From Nocardioidaceae bacterium (GTDB lineage: Bacteria; Actinomycetota; Actinomycetes; Propionibacteriales; Nocardioidaceae): a stretch of DNA of 6,350 bases. Under the pieces are notes generated by a model. The model was not told where the DNA came from, made no database searches, and saw only the letters and a list, made by a program, of their open reading frames with translations. Shown one piece after another: positions 4,755 through 6,350 of the stretch (its first letter is position 1; every line of letters starts with the position of its first letter). The stretch is taken from contig JAGQUE010000094.1 of the NCBI GenBank assembly GCA_020438665.1, positions 1 to 6,350 on the forward strand, in the 5' to 3' direction. The translations under genes and the position numbers were made by a program.

Positions 4755-6146
4755 GGAGTCGAACCCCAGCCCCAGCCTGTCCAACGAGCGGAGCCAGAGG
4801 TTGCGCCGGCCATCGCGGTGGTCGGCGCGCTCCAGGGACCACCGGGTGAGGTTGATCCCGATGGCGCGGGCCGGCTCCGGCGGGAACGGCAGCGGCTTCT
4901 CGCGGACCATGGCCAGCCGGGTCCGCTCCGTGTCCTCGTCGCGCAGCATGTCCAGCATGACATCGGCTCCGAACCGGGTGGCGCCCACGCCGAGACCGGT
5001 GTAGCCGAGCGCATAGGCGACCCGACCTGCGTACGCCGTCCCGAAGAACGCCGAGAACCGGGTGCAGGTGTCGATGACGCCACCCCAGCGGTGGGTGAAC
5101 CGAAGCCCCTCGAGCTGGGGGAAGGTCTCGAAGAAGTGGCGCGCCAGCGTCGTGTGGGTGCGCTCGTTCTGCTCCAGCTCGGGGGAAATGCGGCTGCCGA
5201 AGTGATAGACGGCGTCATAGCCGCCCCAGACGATGCGGTTGTCGCGGGTCAGCCGGTAGTAGTGGAACAGGTTGGAGGTGTCACCGATGCCCTGGCGGCC
5301 CGACCAGCCGACCAAGGCCAGCTGGTCGTCGCTGAGCGGCTCGGTGGCCAGGACGTGGTCATAGACCGGGACCGTCATCAGGCGCAGGCGTCGCAGCAAC
5401 GGCGGGAAGCCGTTGGTCGCAAGCGCGACCCATCGAGCACGCAGGCGACCACCCGAGGTGGTCAGCTCGAGCAGGCGCCCGTCGTCGACGAGGTCGGTGA
5501 CATGGGTCTGCTCATGGATGACGACCCCGAGGTCCAGACACGCCTGCCGCAGGCCCCACGCCAGCCGGGCAGGCTCGACCATCGCGACGCCGTGCCGGTC
5601 ATAGAGGGCCCCGTGATAGGTCGGGCTGTCCACCGCTGCGCGGAGCCTCGCCGCGTCCCAGAGCTCGACGTCGAGCCCCGCCGCCGTCATCGCCTCGTGG
5701 CCCTCGGCCAGCTCGTCGAACTGGTGGGCCGCCGTCGCCACCGCCAGCTCACCGGTGCGCTCGAAGTGGCAGTCGATGTCGTACGCCGCGATCGTGGTGG
5801 CGATCCCATCGAGGTTGTCCTGGCCGAGCCGGTCGAGGGTGGTCAACTCATCGGGCCAGCGCTCCATGCCGTTGTGGAAGCCGTGGGTCAGCGACGCCGC
5901 CACGAAGCCACCGTTGCGCCCCGAGGCCTGCCAGCCGCACTCCCCCGCCTCGACCAGGTGGACGTCGAGATCGGGGTAGCGCTCCTTGGCCCGCAGCGCC
6001 GTCCACAGGCCCGTGTAGCCGCCGCCCACCACGGCCAGGTCGGTGGTGACCTGACCGGCGAGCGGGTCGAGCGCCGGCGGTCGGTCGGGGTCGTCGAGCC
6101 AGAGCACGCTGGGGCGCGCGTCGCCCAGCGACCGGGTCACGTCCAT
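4752..6146 (-). CDS. FAD-dependent oxidoreductase of the DAO family (gamma-glutamylputrescine oxidase-like)
   Basis: The protein is 464 aa. I chose ATG 6146-6144 because GAGGG (6158-6154) sits seven bases upstream and the start is ten bases after the upstream permease stop. A start at 6206 would add 20 residues overlapping the permease. The N-terminal FAD-binding Rossmann fold is clear: DLAVVGGGYTGLWTALRAKE (36-55) with the ribose-binding acidic residue E66 in HLVEA, then GWQASGRNGGF (71-81), a stretch typical of PuuB/OrdL-like members. The C-terminal FAD contact is GYTGLGVGATRFGADVML (381-398). Length is normal for the family, which oxidises secondary or primary amines using FAD in the cytoplasm. 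The adjoining PotC-like permease and the aminotransferase at the other edge support polyamine (for example gamma-glutamylputrescine) oxidation as the role, although the substrate is inferred. The stop codon TGA (4754-4752) lies in the end of structured element copy 2. Confidence 0.9.
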   Translation of the reverse strand: MDVTRSLGDARPSVLWLDDPDRPPALDPLAGQVTTDLAVVGGGYTGLWTALRAKERYPDLDVHLVEAGECGWQASGRNGGFVAASLTHGFHNGMERWPDELTTLDRLGQDNLDGIATTIAAYDIDCHFERTGELAVATAAHQFDELAEGHEAMTAAGLDVELWDAARLRAAVDSPTYHGALYDRHGVAMVEPARLAWGLRQACLDLGVVIHEQTHVTDLVDDGRLLELTTSGGRLRARWVALATNGFPPLLRRLRLMTVPVYDHVLATEPLSDDQLALVGWSGRQGIGDTSNLFHYYRLTRDNRIVWGGYDAVYHFGSRISPELEQNERTHTTLARHFFETFPQLEGLRFTHRWGGVIDTCTRFSAFFGTAYAGRVAYALGYTGLGVGATRFGADVMLDMLRDEDTERTRLAMVREKPLPFPPEPARAIGINLTRWSLERADHRDGRRNLWLRSLDRLGLGFDS

Positions 6147-6156
6147 GAGTGCACCC

Positions 6157-6350
6157 TCAGCTGGCGGCCAGCGCCTTCGCCGTCCGGCTCCGTCGCCACT
6201 CCCCACCGAGCACGATGGCGATCGAGATGACGAGCATCAGCGTCCCGATCACGTTGACCTGCATCGGCACCGTACGCCGCGAGACCCCCCACACATACAT
6301 GGGGAACGTCGTCGTGTTGCCGGCGTTGAGGTTGGTGATGATGAAGTCGT
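6157..6350 (-). CDS. PotC-like polyamine ABC transporter permease, C-terminal end (start outside window)
   Basis: The frame is open from the window edge to TGA 6159-6157, showing the last 63 residues of a permease normally about 260-290 aa long. The visible sequence begins DFIITNLNAGNTTTFPMYVW, followed by GVSRRTVPMQVNVIGT and a final membrane span LMLVISIAIVLG, then a basic cytoplasmic tail. The 'D(D)F(I/V)..(F/L)..G....T(F/L)P..(I/V)(Y/W)' and 'P..N...T' pattern is characteristic of the second permease of spermidine/putrescine-type importers (PotC/YdcV). The EAA loop that contacts the ATPase lies upstream, outside the window. It would form the membrane channel with a PotB-like partner and be driven by a PotA-like ATPase. 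It is followed after ten bases by the oxidoreductase, whose Shine-Dalgarno overlaps this stop codon, so the two are co-transcribed. Confidence 0.88.
   Translation of the reverse strand, partial: DFIITNLNAGNTTTFPMYVWGVSRRTVPMQVNVIGTLMLVISIAIVLGGEWRRSRTAKALAAS

Noticed and set aside
6147..6206. Alternative earlier start for the oxidoreductase at 6206.
   Set aside because: It would overlap the permease coding region by about 50 bases and add a non-conserved Arg-rich stretch; the 6146 start has a well-placed GAGGG.
4818..6230. Long open frame (470 codons) on the + strand opposite the oxidoreductase.
   Set aside because: High-GC genomes leave long open antisense frames. The minus strand has clear FAD motifs, a Shine-Dalgarno and operon context, while the + translation shows no family signature.

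Overview
The window comes from a high-GC actinobacterium. By eye, GC is roughly two thirds, third codon positions are strongly G/C, and GTG starts and closely packed ATGA-coupled genes are present. The gene families fit a Nocardioides- or Intrasporangiaceae-like organism, but the sequence alone does not fix the genus.

Layout. (1) Positions 1-429 (+) hold the C-terminal third of a class III PLP aminotransferase. (2) Positions 431-534 hold a strongly palindromic, non-coding structured element (copy 1). (3) Positions 608-1549 (+) hold a solitary AbiEi-type winged-helix protein with a DUF559/Vsr-like nuclease-type C-terminus. (4) Positions 1595-4531 (-) hold a four-gene surface-protein operon, read right to left: a small secreted protein (4531-4040), an LPDTG cell-wall-anchored protein (3986-3306), a second small secreted protein (3309-2743) and a larger secreted protein with FN3/Ig-like modules (2746-1595). 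Three of the four carry a SipW/TasA-type 'A-(Y/F)-(W/Y)-T' signal junction. (5) Positions 4532-4658 are the operon leader, with a hairpin close to the ribosome binding site. (6) Positions 4659-4754 hold copy 2 of the structured element, in inverted orientation. (7) Positions 6146-4752 (-) hold a DAO-family FAD oxidoreductase resembling gamma-glutamylputrescine oxidase. (8) Positions 6350-6157 (-) hold the end of a PotC-like polyamine ABC permease.

How it fits together. The two edges (aminotransferase; oxidoreductase plus permease) look like parts of one polyamine uptake and catabolism locus. Between them sits an accessory segment with the AbiEi-like gene and a putative wall-attached surface fibre or adhesin system. 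The segment is bracketed by the two copies of the 88-96 bp element. Each copy starts at, or within a few bases of, the stop codon of the polyamine gene next to it and reads in that gene's direction. Comparing the two copies shows one compensatory base-pair change and several changes that remain G-U pairs only on that strand. This points to a conserved RNA fold, possibly an insulator/terminator or a mobile structured repeat.

The most noteworthy parts are the paired three-way-junction elements and the four-subunit surface operon, which combines SipW-type subunits with one LPxTG-anchored paralogue and has neither its signal peptidase nor a sortase nearby.
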